A stretch of 64,000 bases of DNA from Pristionchus mayeri (Eukaryota > Nematoda > Chromadorea > Rhabditida > Neodiplogasteridae). The stretch covers positions 11,626,365 through 11,690,364 of the forward strand of contig BTRK01000006.1 in the NCBI GenBank assembly GCA_036245805.1, in the 5' to 3' direction. Below, piece after piece: positions 44,201 through 56,200 of this stretch. A program made the position numbers and the translations under genes. How positions within the stretch are numbered: the stretch's first letter is position 1; each line of letters opens with the position of its first letter. The notes beneath the pieces were generated by a model. It was given only the letters and a program-made list of their open reading frames with translations, was not told the DNA's origin and did not search any database.

Positions 44201-47200
44201 GAGTGCGAGTGATTCAGATTTGGTCAATTCTGAAAAGTAAAAAAAATAATATTTGTGCAAACCATTCAGTTCTCTTACTGGACAACCAAATGTGTTCAAT
44301 ACTAGCAAACATGTCTTTTACAATCTACTCTACTCTTACCTAGTCTTGTCGATTCCTCCCCCAATCACTGGCACCGTCGAGGGGCGATTCTGGGATCTCG
44401 TCGTAGTCGTTGAGGGCCAGAAGTTGGGAGTTGTCGACGTGGTGGGATTCTGAACGGAAGTTTTCGTGTGTCAAGCCTCTCTAGCAATTACCTTCTTATC
44501 AGTGAAAATTTGGATTGCTACGGTCGGATTCTGGTTGGATTCGTTCTTTGCCAGTTCGTTTGGTAGACTGGTTCCAAGCAAGTCATTGATTCGTGTAAGT
44601 CGGGGCTGATCAATGAGTCGGTTAGTGATCGAACCATTCTGCACAGTCACAACCGAATTATTGGTGGTCGATTCAGCTGCTCGGGTACCATTGGTTTCGT
44701 CCTTGGTTCCGTCCTTGGTTCCAGGTCTCGGTGTGGTCATCGAATGATCAATCGATTGCGTCGAGAATCGAGGGATCTCAGTTCTGTTGGTACCCAGTTC
44801 TCCCTTTCGGTCTCTCTTGTCAGGAATGTTGGTGGCACCAGTCGGCTTCCAGGTGCTCTCGGAATTTCGGGTTCCGGGTCCGTGAGTGCCATCGTTTTTA
44901 TGGGTTCCATTGTGGTTCATGGTTCTGTGACCTCTGGTACCAACGGTTCCATGATGCCCATCATGACCACCGGTTCCAGGTCTCTTCGTTCGATCAGGGT
45001 TCATGTTTCCGGGTCCTCGGGTGCTATCATCTCTGGTTCCAGCCGTGGTTCCGGGCCTCTGGGTACCATCGGTGCTCCTGGTTCCGGGTCCGCGGGTTCC
45101 ATCCCTGCCCTCATTCTCCAGCGCTCCTCCTCGCACCGTCAGCCGATCCTCGAAGACGAGCAGATTCTCGACGTCCTTCGTATCATTCCTCAATTCGCTC
45201 AACTCCTCTATAGTCAGGTTCACTGGCAGAGGAATCTCAGCTACGAGAACAGACGTGTTGTTTCCGTCCTCATCTACGAACCTCTTCTGAATCTCGTCCA
45301 GCGTCGTGTTGAAGCGGGCGAGAATCTTCTCAACGGCGACGCCAGTCTTGTTGCCGGCGGTGTCCAGGGAATGCAGCGTGGGTCGGGTCGATCGCGGCTT
45401 GGATCCATGGGACCTGGTTCCAGTGACGTCATCTGGCACCGTCTCGAGGAGGTTCAGGGAGCTGTTGAGGAATGAGAGGAAATCGCCACCCGGGCTCTTC
45501 TCCTTCTCGAGTTCCATGAGAACGTCAGAAACGGAAGCGTTGCCAGGCAGGGAGAGGGAGGCGAGAGCCTTCTCCTGTCCCTTCTCGAGTTGTGAGAGGA
45601 GGTCAGAACCGGAGATATTGGATGGAATCTTGGTACCCAGCACCTTGAGCAGATCTTCCACCGAGAAGTTTGAAGGAACCTTGATTCCGAGAGACGCGAG
45701 CGACTCCTTGCCTTTTCCAAGATGAGAGAGTAGATCGGGGCCGGAAATGTTGGAGGGAATCTTGCTCCCTTGTTCCTTGAGAATGTCGTTGGCTGAGGAC
45801 GCGGCAGTAGCGTGTATTCTGATGGAAGATAGGGTCTTTTTGAGACTAGTCTTGCCCGTTTCCTCCAATTGAGTCATTGAGGAATTATCGCCCAGATATG
45901 TCAGAATCCTGTCAATCTTTTCGGTTCCATTCTCATTCACTTGCAGGGGCTCAATCAAGGTGGAATTTCCGTCAAATGTCAGGGTCTTCTCCACACTCTT
46001 GATCCTCTTGTTTACCAATTCAGTGACGTCGCTATTCTTGTCATTTCCATTCGATTCCAGATCAACAATTGAGGATTTTCCCAGCGACTCGAGGGCCTTC
46101 TCCACCAGATTCTTGCCTCTCTCCTTGCTCAGTTCAGTGAAGTTAGCCGCCATCTCGCTAGTTCCGTTGCTCATATCCTTCCATTTCTTGATCTTCTCCT
46201 CTAGTAGAGACGAGTTGCTGCCCAGCTCTGATACTCTATTGCTGATCTCCTGCTTCGCTTTCTCGAGAGAAGAAATATCGACCGTTTCATTGCTCTTCTC
46301 CTTCCACATCTTGGTCATCTCCTCCTTTTTAGTCATTGAGGAATTATCGCCCAGAGACGTCATCATTTTCTCGATCTTCTCTTTACCATTTCTTAGTTCT
46401 TCCGTTGCATTGCCAATCATCTGCTGCGCCTTTTCCTTCATTTGCTGAGCAAAGTTCGGCCAACTCTCCTTCAACAGTCCCGTCTCGTTGATCCCCTTCA
46501 GAAACTTCTCCATTCCACCAATCGCCACACTGCTAGGGAGAAGATGCGCCATGCGGAGGTTGTTCTCGATGTCCTCGGCTGCTTCAGGAGGCGAGCTGGC
46601 TTCGTTGTCCATTCTCTTATTATCAAGAGTAATCGTCATCTCGCCGATATCCTTGACTCGAGTCTCTCCCTCAATCGCCGTTCCGTTGGCTGGTAGTTCA
46701 AGCTTCGTCTCTCTGATCGATTTATTGACCATTTCAGGTGTCTGGTTCATGAATGAGTCCACTTTCGACTTCAAGATTTCCCTCAGTCCCTCTCCTCTTC
46801 CCACTGCCTTGGTTGTTGTTTCTGTTCCGCTGAGCCCTTTCTCCTTCTTTGCCTCGGGACTGCTTCCATTTCCATGGAGATTGGGGACTTCTCGATTGAC
46901 GGCAGGAGCCATGGATGCGGGGCCTGATGTCCCTCCATCTCCTCCGGCTCTGACGTCACGCTGGAAGACTACGGTATCGGGTACAGTAGGGCGGGGGAAT
47001 CGATCGGTGTTCATCAGTTGGCGATTGGTGGGCGGAGAGGGCCTGGAGGTGTCAGTGTCGCCCTTCTCTTCAGCGAGTTCGCCGGTTGATTTGGTGAAAT
47101 TGCTCAAGACTGAGGGAGAAACGATAGAGTTCGCGAAATTGGATTGAATTGCATTGCGTCTAGCGCGGGTTCCATTCTGAATTGACTTTGATAGGAGGAT

Positions 47201-48989
47201 AGCAATTTCCTAATTTTGGTAGTTAAGTTTTGGGTTAGAAATACGTGTCGTATAATATTATCTTTATTTCCCATTCTCTATCTGTCGCTGTCGGGAAAGT
47301 GTGTAAAAACCTTCACAGAGAAATGACTCACAGTGGCGGTAGTGGTGGTCCTGTAAAATACATGTGAGTTTGTATTTATTTTTGTTTGTTTTTTTTTGTT
47401 TTTGAAGACCGCGAGAAGATATATTCAATAAGGCAATATGCGAGGTGTTCGAACTTTGAGGAATATGTGAAACACAGCCCAATGAGTTCTACCGATTGAA
47501 TTAATAATAATAAATTTATCATGTTAAAAAATTGAAATTGAGCTAAACGATATTCTGCGACTACAGTAACCCAATCGCGTCGGGAGCCGCATACTCACGT
47601 CGTCGGCAGGGCCGGGAACGTCCAGCAGATCGGCAGGCCCATGTTCTGCAGTCGGGTGCCCTTGTCATCCACTGTATCCTTGTCTCCGCGCACTTGGTAG
47701 TCTAAATCGATAGTGGGATACTGTAGGATGTAGAAAAACAGAACATGGTACTTATATTGGAGTACTGTAGGATTCTGTGCCATTGAATACGGGTACTGTA
47801 GGAGAATGTGTCATCGAATGCATTAGCTTACAGTACACAGCGCACTTGGTGTTATACCAAAATATCATGAGCTATGAAATGGTATGAAAATTTATTTTAT
47901 TACGCGCATGAGGGAGTTTTGAAAAATCGATATTAGAAAGGGTACGGTAGCACACAGTAACCCCTATCCTACTGTAAGGAATGGAAATGTACAAACCGTC
48001 CGTCTCCGAGTTGTAGTAGAGGTAAAGTGGTGTGTTGGCGCCGCACGTTCCCGGCACACTTGAGCAGTACAGGTACTCCTGAGGGGAAAAGTACTGTAGA
48101 ATGACTCGAGTATCGATCGATCTATCATTTCGGAGAAAAATGGATGCAAAATGATGACTGAATTGCCAATAGAACTATCGTGTCACAATTCTTCTTTGTT
48201 ATTGCGCTTAGATACAACGGTAGGAAAGTCATCTAAGGGACATGATAGACGAAAATCAGAAACCAATCCGAGACACCGTACCCCGGGGACTACGGTAGTC
48301 GTGTAGGCGGCGTAGAGGATGTTCGTGTCCGGCGGCGAGGCGGAAGCATCGTCCCACATCATGATAATAGAGTCTCGAATTGATTATCTTTTTATTTCAA
48401 TATTGATTGTTGTTCCCGATTCCTCAGATACGTTTCAGTATGGGCGTATCAATAGAGAAGCGAGATCGAGTTGGTATGTGCGAACTTCCCGGTTGAAAAA
48501 CTTTAAAAAATATAAAAATATATAAAAAGTGCTCACCACTGTTCTCCTCCTTGCCCGGTTTGGCCATCGCTCTCAGTCGCTTCAGGCAGGATGCCGGACA
48601 CTGGTCGGAGGGCTGCGAAACGGATTTTTAAAACCCGGAAGTGCAACCGGAAGTACCGATTTCATGAAGGAGCCCGAGGCAAGGGTGTAGGCCAGCGAGT
48701 AGGTGGAGGGAGCGGGATTTTCGAAGGAAAGCAGATGGACCGAGGAAACTGAAGGGATACGGTAGGATTACGGTAAGAGAGGTTGGATACGGTAGGACTA
48801 CCGCACTCACCGCTGCCGTACTCGCCGCCGTGATACTGTCCTGCCGTGCCGAAGGTAGCATCGGTTGCTTAATTATGCCAATTAGTCAAATAATTACACT
48901 AATTAGCCAATTAATTAGTGCTCACGGAGTGTGGTGGGGCAGGTGGCTTCAGCCGCAGGCAGGAAGAGCAGCAAGAGGAGGGTGAACAT
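41291..48989 (-). CDS. Gene Y: large mucin-like type I membrane protein
   Basis: About 20 exons, roughly 1,440 residues. Exons 1-7 (48926-48989, 48811-48867, 48657-48748, 48537-48612, 48282-48373, 47997-48078 or a little longer, 47599-47720) encode a signal peptide (MFTLLLLLFLPAAEA) and an ectodomain with paired cysteines (DQCPASC; LYCSSVPGTCGANTPLYLYY; LPICWTF). Exon 8 (47332-47350) is tiny. Exon 9 (44492-47176, 895 codons) is Asn/Ser/Thr-rich with about 30 N-glycosylation sequons and IPSNISG…DLLS repeats, then a Gly/Thr/Arg/His-rich end. Exons 10-13 (44340-44449, 43315-43430, 42900-43001, 42658-42797) are Thr-rich stalk. Exons 14-16 (42487-42532, 42362-42459, 42150-42218) hold DG/NG repeats. 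Then 42015-42057, TM exon 41797-41873, 41640-41735 and tail 41291-41422 with LPPPVYEP (PPxY, a WW-domain ligand). Function unknown; likely heavily glycosylated at the cell surface. Confidence 0.75.
43046..43275 (+). mobile_element. tRNA-derived SINE, copy 2, in a gene Y intron
   Basis: A-box-like TGGTGTAGTGGT (43051-43062) and B-box-like GGGTTCGATTCCC (43112-43124). Between them CCCTCCCATTCAATTCCATC is tandemly duplicated, which lengthens the head. The body ends ACCTTTACCTTTTTTT, as in copy 1 (7375-7665). It lies in the intron between exons 11 and 12 of gene Y, antisense to it. Confidence 0.7.
43555..44230. repeat. Tandem repeat, unit about 265 bp, in a gene Y intron
   Basis: Two full units and a partial third start near 43559, 43824 and 44090, each with a GTTTCACT…TCCCTT block and a GTCTCCCA block, followed by a CATACATTAGTTTCAGTTG block or a diverged form of it. 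The units fill the intron between exons 10 and 11. A related single unit lies near 37150-37250. Confidence 0.7.
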
Positions 48990-50206
48990 CCCTCCGACCC
49001 TCGAAATAAATCAATATATTAATACGAAAAATCGATATTTTTATCAAATAATCGATAAAGGGACGATAAGTGAAATTTCATAGAGAAAGGTCAAGAAATT
49101 GAGAAGGACTTTGTTCGAAAATCGATAATTTGCATGGAATACAAAGGGAAGAGTCGACCAGTTACTGAGGAGGGAAAGAAGAAGAAAGGAAGCAGAAAGA
49201 AGTGAGGAGGGAATCGGGATGGCTCCGAGAGAGATGACTCTCCTCTCTTCGGCTGATCTCTGTGCAGTCAGAGAGGTGAGAGAGCACGCGGAATGAAGAG
49301 AGTAAGCCATCCCTAACAGAGGGAAACTTCGTGGATGATCGTCATGGATACTGAAGGAGAATAGGAGAGGATGGGAGGATGACTCGTTTCGAGACAAAGG
49401 AAACAGAGAAGATGACTTTATTGATCGAAGGTAGGTCATTTGGAGTTAGTGGAGTTCCAGAAAGAATCTTCATTATCTACGTTCTCTCGCGAGTCACCCT
49501 GTGCAGAGTGTATGCTAAATAAAGAGGAGATCCGAATTTGGGCTATGGATGGCTTCGCAAGACATGCTTATCTTCTGCATGCTTTTCCGCCTGCCATGCC
49601 GGTGAGAAACCACGAAAGCGCGCTTCCATCGCTAAGTTCGACCAGAACTATTCGAGAAAGAGAAAAGGAGGAAGAATGACTCTCTTCGTTTCGCTTGCAC
49701 TAGTGTTGCCAAGTCGGCCTGCACCCTCCTCCTTTCATGTGCTCTCTCGCTGGTTAGGCAGAGCTAGAGAGCAGATGAAAAGGAGAAGACGCTTGACGAT
49801 TTATCATCACTAATTTGGACTCTCGCAGGTGAGAAAGTGTGAGGAAAGAAGAGAGTCAGAGGAAGAGAAGCTTCAGTTGAGGGAAGAGGAACAATGCTCA
49901 TTTGCTCGAACAGACGATATTATCTATGGCTTTATTGGTCCTTTATCATGTCTGGTGCAGTATACGGAGTGAGTATGCGAAGGTTACTGTATCAACGGGT
50001 AGGTATCGATCCGGTAGATTACGAGAAGGGTGGGGGTCCGGCGGAGGCTGGCTGAGCCACCCGAGGCGCAGTAATGTCCATATCGGTGCGGTACTGCAAC
50101 GGAGAGAGATCAGCGATCAACGATCATACGTTTCGAGGCCTAGATCAGCGAATTAATGACCAACACGAGAGAGGAACAGTGTTGACCGCAAGTCAACCAT
50201 CAAAGA
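48990..50206. other. Intergenic region between genes X and Y
   Basis: No convincing gene. Several GA/TC-rich foldback segments occur, for example GTGAGAGAGCACGCGGAATG near 49275 and a relative near 50600. It contains the presumed promoter of gene Y (just right of 48989) and the 3' flank of gene X. Short open frames on both strands have no support. Confidence 0.5.
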
Positions 50207-53200
50207 TCAAAGACCGAAACAGACCGGTTCGTAGTGGTGATAGTACTGGGGCCCTACACCGCCAGAGCCCGACTTGATGAAGGCCATTGTCAGACCGTAG
50301 ACCTTAATGAAAGTCAGTTATCGATTGATAAACTTCGAATACTGTATATCATTGATTGATCTACAGTAAACGCACCACGGCAATCGCCAATCCGGCGCCC
50401 ACAATGACGCCCAAGATGATGAGCGGCCATCCGAGCGAGATGCCTCCTCCGCCTGATTCAAGCGATTGATTATATAGATTGGTTTAATGGAATGACGTTG
50501 AATGGTCGTTCATATTTTTCGACGAATTTGTTCGATAGGAATGGCCTCGGAAGAAAATACTATGGTCAATATTCGTGAACTCTCACAACTCAGCTAAGTG
50601 AGAGAGCACGCAGAATGAATATGCAAATTCTTGCGTGACCTTCCCTAATTGATGAACATGAGAAAAAAATCATTTCTCGATCGCTTACTCGTCTTCGTCT
50701 CAGGTGGTGGGTGGACTACGGTACCATTAGGGTAGGTCACGGTGCCGTCCGGAGACGTCTTCATGCCGTCCGGCTCGATTACGGTACCGTCCTGGGCATT
50801 GCCGGGTATTAAACTGCGGAATGGAGGAAGTGTAAGGAAGGGCATGCTCATTTTCAATTATAAAATAAGACGTTTTCGCATCCTCTCCTATCGAAGCGAT
50901 AGAGTGAAAGGGAGAGAGTTGATCTTTGATCTCTATACCGGGTACTTCTGAGTGCCGTCCGGGTAGTAGATTACGCCATTCGGCTCCTGGTAGCTGCCAT
51001 CGGGCTGCAATTATCGATTAATCAATTTCTTTTCCTCCCGAGATTTCTATGTTTCAACTTTTCTTTTTCATAAAACTGCGATTGACAGATCAATCGCAGT
51101 CTCCCTCTGACATCCAAAAAATTCACAAAAAATTCAGTCAAAAATTCAGAGTGAGTCCCAAAAAAATTCACATAAATCGTCGTTCCATTGGCATAGTCGA
51201 TGGTGCCGTTCGGGTAGGTCACGCAGCAGCCCGGAGTGTAAGCGATGCCGTCGCTCTTCAAGTAAGATTATCGATTAATTGGCTACCGTACCCTAATGGC
51301 AATGTCATTTATCGATAAGATGGTTGCGTGCCCTCCGGCTGCTTTTACACATTTCAAGATTGAGGGAAGAAGCCTACCGTAACGGTGGTGCCGTTGGGAT
51401 ATGTCGTCGAGCCGTCCGCATTGAGAGTCGTCCCGTTAGGGTAGGTCACGCTGCCGTTCGGGTTGTAGACGGTGCCATTCGGCGCGATCTGGGATGAGTG
51501 ACCTTTGATATTTGATCATTAGGTTCCATTATCTCCATAAAGAAACATGAAAGTATATAAAGTTTGTTCTTTCTTTGAATGGTTGCAATTTACATCCCAT
51601 ACGAAAAACAACACATTCATGTCGACTGGTCAGTGATTATCAACATTGAGAATCCTTTTTCACCGAGTAGAGGAATAGCACAAGAAATGCGGGGCCTTTT
51701 TCTTACTCATCAGCACTAGCCACCATCGTCTATGTGACCAGAGAAACGAGCTTCAGTGGGTCATAGGAGAGTAAGAGGAGAGTGGGTAGACATAGGAGGA
51801 GGAGACGGAGATTCTCCCCCGCATCTCACAGCTGCCAACTTTCCATGGATACAACAACGAAGCGCACAAAAATGGACAAAAGAGGCCCGCCTGACTCCAT
51901 GACTCACCTCAGGACTGAATGCAATGTTTTTACTGCGTTAACAATACAGAATTGACTTTTCCCTGCTTCACATTAGGATTCGAAACATGGGTATTCGTCT
52001 ATTCATTCTGCAGAGCAGAATCTGCACTGCTTATCGACGGCACTAGGTCGGATGAGAACTATGACGTCATGCCGCATTTCATATTGGGGTGTCCGGAAAG
52101 TTCGTATAATGCTTCGGAAAAAAAGTCAGTTCGCGATCAAATGCAGTGATTGCGCAATCTGTTTGTCAACAATGTATTGCATCATTCTGACGTTGAGTAG
52201 TGAGAGGATTTAATCACTCTCCTAATTGCTACATTGATTCTTGTGATGGACTCCCATGTCTACCTCCGAGCAGATTTACTTCATTACTGCCGTCTTGGCC
52301 GATCCGTGAAGGAGGCCCACTCTGCCCTGGCCCAGTCGGAAGGAGCTGACGCCCCCTCCATACCCTTCTGCTATAAGTGGTTCTCCCGCTTCAAGAAAGG
52401 GGAGTTTGGTCTCGATGATCAACCCCGCTCTGGACGCCCTCCCTCCCTCGATCAGCCTCTCGTTCTCCGCACACTGAAGCGCAAGCCCATGGCCAGTGTG
52501 CGTGAGTTGAAGAAGGATACTGGTACTCCCAGATCAACAGTGTCCGATATCCTCCATCGATCTGGGAAGAAGCCGAAACTCCCACAAGTGATTCCCCATG
52601 ACCTCTCCCCCGAACAGCTGAAAAATCGTGTTCAAATCTGTCGGGAATTACTCCATCGTAGATCCAATCTTCGATGGGTCAATTCCATCATCGCTACAGA
52701 TGAGAAGTGGATCACGTACGATAACCCTGTGAGGAGACTGCAATGGGTGGATGCAGATGAGAAGCCCACGCCCGTCCCGAAGAAGGAAGAGCACGGAAAG
52801 AAGGAACTCCTCTGCTTCTTCTTCTCAGTGCTCGGTCCCATCTACTGGGAGATCCTCGCCCCTGGCACCAGCACAGTACTCCTTCGGTATCGACCTTTCC
52901 ATTGATTACAGTACTCCTACCGTATACCTTCGTTCCCTCCTCGATCGTCCATCCATCAGACGTCACCACCGTGCCGTTCGGGTACACCTTGTCTCCATTA
53001 GTGCGCACAATAGTGCCATCGGGAAGTACGGTATCTCCCGGTTCGTAGGTGCCCTGAGAGACACGCTTGAACTGGTTTTGTTAAACAGGTGTTCTGGTTT
53101 GTATGCTATCGTTTCTGCATTCTTTCGTTGTGTCGTTGCATTCATTATTGAATTGTGGGGTGCCTCGGGTCTAGACGACCAGCAGTGTTCTAAATTCGGA

Positions 53201-56200
53201 TCACTATCTCTCTTCATTGTACACAGCCTCTAGACCGGCTGAGATGCGAGAGAGTGTGGAGAATGCAGATACCGTGGTATCAGGTAAGCGACTTACCGAA
53301 TGGTAAATTGTAACGTACCGATCGACAAATACCTACCGGTTAGTGACGATAAAAGTGAGCTACCGAGGTGTCAGTCGTTCCCGAATAGACGTAGGGCGAG
53401 GTCGTCGTCGATACGGTAGTCGTCGTGGCGGGAGTCCGAGTGGTCGTCGTTGTCGTGGTGGTTCCTGAATCAGGAATCCTGATTATCGATTCTCCGTCGA
53501 TCCGCAGTTTCAATCGGGAAACTAGCTAAAAGTTCATGTGGATGCTTATTGATTGCATTTTCTCCACATTTTCCTTGCTTCTAGGTAGTATGTCTTCTCT
53601 TTTCCGGTTGCCTAGTTCTCCGACTGCTGTCCATATCGTTAGTGAACCACTGCCCTCTTTTCTTCCCTTCAACCACGAGTGACAGCATGAAAAACGCCCC
53701 CATTCTAAAACAGAATTTTCTGAGAGCGAAAAGGCATTGAAATAGGTGAGGAAAGCTCACCCGTGACTGTGCCGCCGCTGTTGCTCGGATTGGTTGTCGT
53801 TGTCGTCGATCCAGACGACGTTGTGGAGGTGAGAGAAGTGGTTGATGACGACATCTCCGAGTAGGGCATTGAAGACGTCGTCGTCGAGGAAGACGAAGAT
53901 GCAGACGAAGTTGTAGACGTAGTTGTTGAGAACCAAGATGGCATGGATGACGTTGCTGTTGAGGACGAAGAAGAACCGGATGCCGTTGTCGGGAAGCGCG
54001 ACGGGATAGTAGTAGTTGAGGACGTTGTCGTTGATGAGAAGGCCGAAGGCATCGTTGTCGTTGAGAAAGGCGAAGGCGTAGTCGTCGTGGAGAAGGAAGA
54101 TGTGGAAGAGCCGGAGGTTGTGGATGAGCCTGCATCGACTCCATTAATTTTGCGTAGCAGGGAAGGGTAATTGAATGAGGGCGATCCCTTCCCTTCTTTC
54201 CCCCTTCTCTCTCCTTTGTTAGTGACAGACGAGAGAGCTTGGAAAATGAAAATAGTTCGTGTCTTACCCGTAGTCGTCGTCGTGGGGACTACGACAATCG
54301 GAGGCAACGTCGTCGGCCAGAGACCTGAAAATATGCAAATAGAGTCAAAGGAATTGAGATAGTGTGTCGAATGATGAGAGTCCCTCTCGCTCTTACGCAC
54401 TCTTACCAGCACCTCAATTTAGATCCATGACTAATGTTTGTTTTGTTTCGCATCTTCCAAACGCAACATAATGCTTCATCGCCAATGACGTTTAACATAG
54501 TGTTGAAGCACATCCGAAGGATGCCGTTCGACCTCATCACTTGATAAAATTACATAGATTCTATACATCAGAAATTCATTCCAAACCGGGAATTTTCGGA
54601 TTTGGCAAACGTGAACAATATTGCACCTTTAGTAGTGGTCACTGTAGTCGTCGAGATCGCCGGACCTGCAAACGTTGTTGGCAATATTTTAGACGGCTTA
54701 CAGGGAAAATATATAAACTATAAATTTCAAAAAGCACTGAAGAAATCTCACCAGTAGTAGTGCTCACTGTAGTCGAAGAGGACGTCGGGCCTGAAAAAGT
54801 CGGGTCGGGCATCCGTGTAACGCATCGAAGCATCGTCGAAATAGATCCAGTTATCGATATTTACTTACCGGTCGTCGTGGATACGGTAGACGATGTGGTG
54901 GTTGGCGGCTGGAAAAGGTAGCACCAGGGCTCGCCGCCATTGGCAATCACCGAATCCGGATCTTCTTTGGTGCCATTGGGAAGCGAGGCGCCGCGAGTGA
55001 CGTAGTCTGCAGTAACCTCGGTTGGTTCCGGTATGTCGATCGATCGATAACTGATTGATAGTGAATACAGTACCCCTATGAATCGGAAACAGAGTGTATT
55101 TATAACCATTGGTGATGCGGTTGTAGTACAGGTAGATGGGCGTGATCGCACCGCAGAAGCCTTGCTGGCGCGCGCAGTACAACGGGCTCTGGATTACGGT
55201 AGGGTAGACTACGGTAGGTCATGGTGCTGGCGACTCTCGGCGGCATGATTCTGTTCATTCTGCGTACTCTCTGGACTGAGAGGCGGGAGAGGACGGAGAA
55301 TGAAAGAGTCAATTCTTGCCAAGCTGCTAGGGCGGATGAGAACGATGAGGTCGTGCCGCCTTTGATATGTCGTGACGTCATAGTTCTCATCCGACCTAGT
55401 GCCCCCCCCCCCCCTCCGTACTGCAGTCTGTCACCTGAGTGGATGCCGCGGCATTGTAGTCGGCGTATGCTGACGTCGGATCGTAGGGCTTGCCCGTGAT
55501 CGGATCCATGCGCTTCATGATGGTACGGTCTGGAATCGAGTCTACAGTAGTCAATTGAAATCCTTCCAAGCTACAGTAATGAAAACTACAGTAACACCTA
55601 AGTCCTTCCGGGAATTCGATTGCTCGATATCGTATAACTCACATTCCGTCTCGTTGTAGGCCATCACGTAGGCAGACAGAAGGTACACGCAGTCGGATGG
55701 GCAGTTGTCAGTCTGAATCGATACCTACCGTAGGTTACAGAAAGTTACGGTAGACAATCAGCGAGATTATCTCCCTAGTCGATCGACAACTGACACTCGA
55801 CTGGAATGCGCCGTCTCCGATGGAGTATTCGAGTGTCCACTCAGGGCAGGGACTGGTAGTTGCGAGCCGGTGGTCGGTTCCGTTGACTGAGTGGAGTACG
55901 GTAGAACGGATATTAAGGTTGGGTACGGTAGGATGGGTACGGTAGGTCAGATACGGTAGGTCAGAAACAGTAGGGCGAACATATTTAGAATAGGTAAGTA
56001 AGAAAACGCTTGGTGCGGGGGCGGGGGCGGGCGCGGCAAAGCACGCCTTGCCGTGAAAGCCGAATTCGATTTTATTTTTTTACGTAAGAAGTTGGTGATG
56101 GGTAAGGGGTGTTGTGGTTGAGATCGATGGATGCTGTAGGTCGGCAGGCATACTGTAAGTCAAAATGCTAACCATCGCTGTAGTTGCCTCGGTACTGATT

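Noticed and set aside
44731..47147. Several long plus-strand frames opposite gene Y exon 9
   Set aside because: They are antisense shadows of a biased Asn/Thr/Ser-rich coding exon; the minus-strand frame has matching splice phases and a decayed duplicate at 37.6 kb.
53581..54170. Arg/Gln-rich minus frame and acidic plus frame over the Ser/Thr stalk of gene X
   Set aside because: Shadow frames of the repetitive Thr-rich exon, with no start or splice support.
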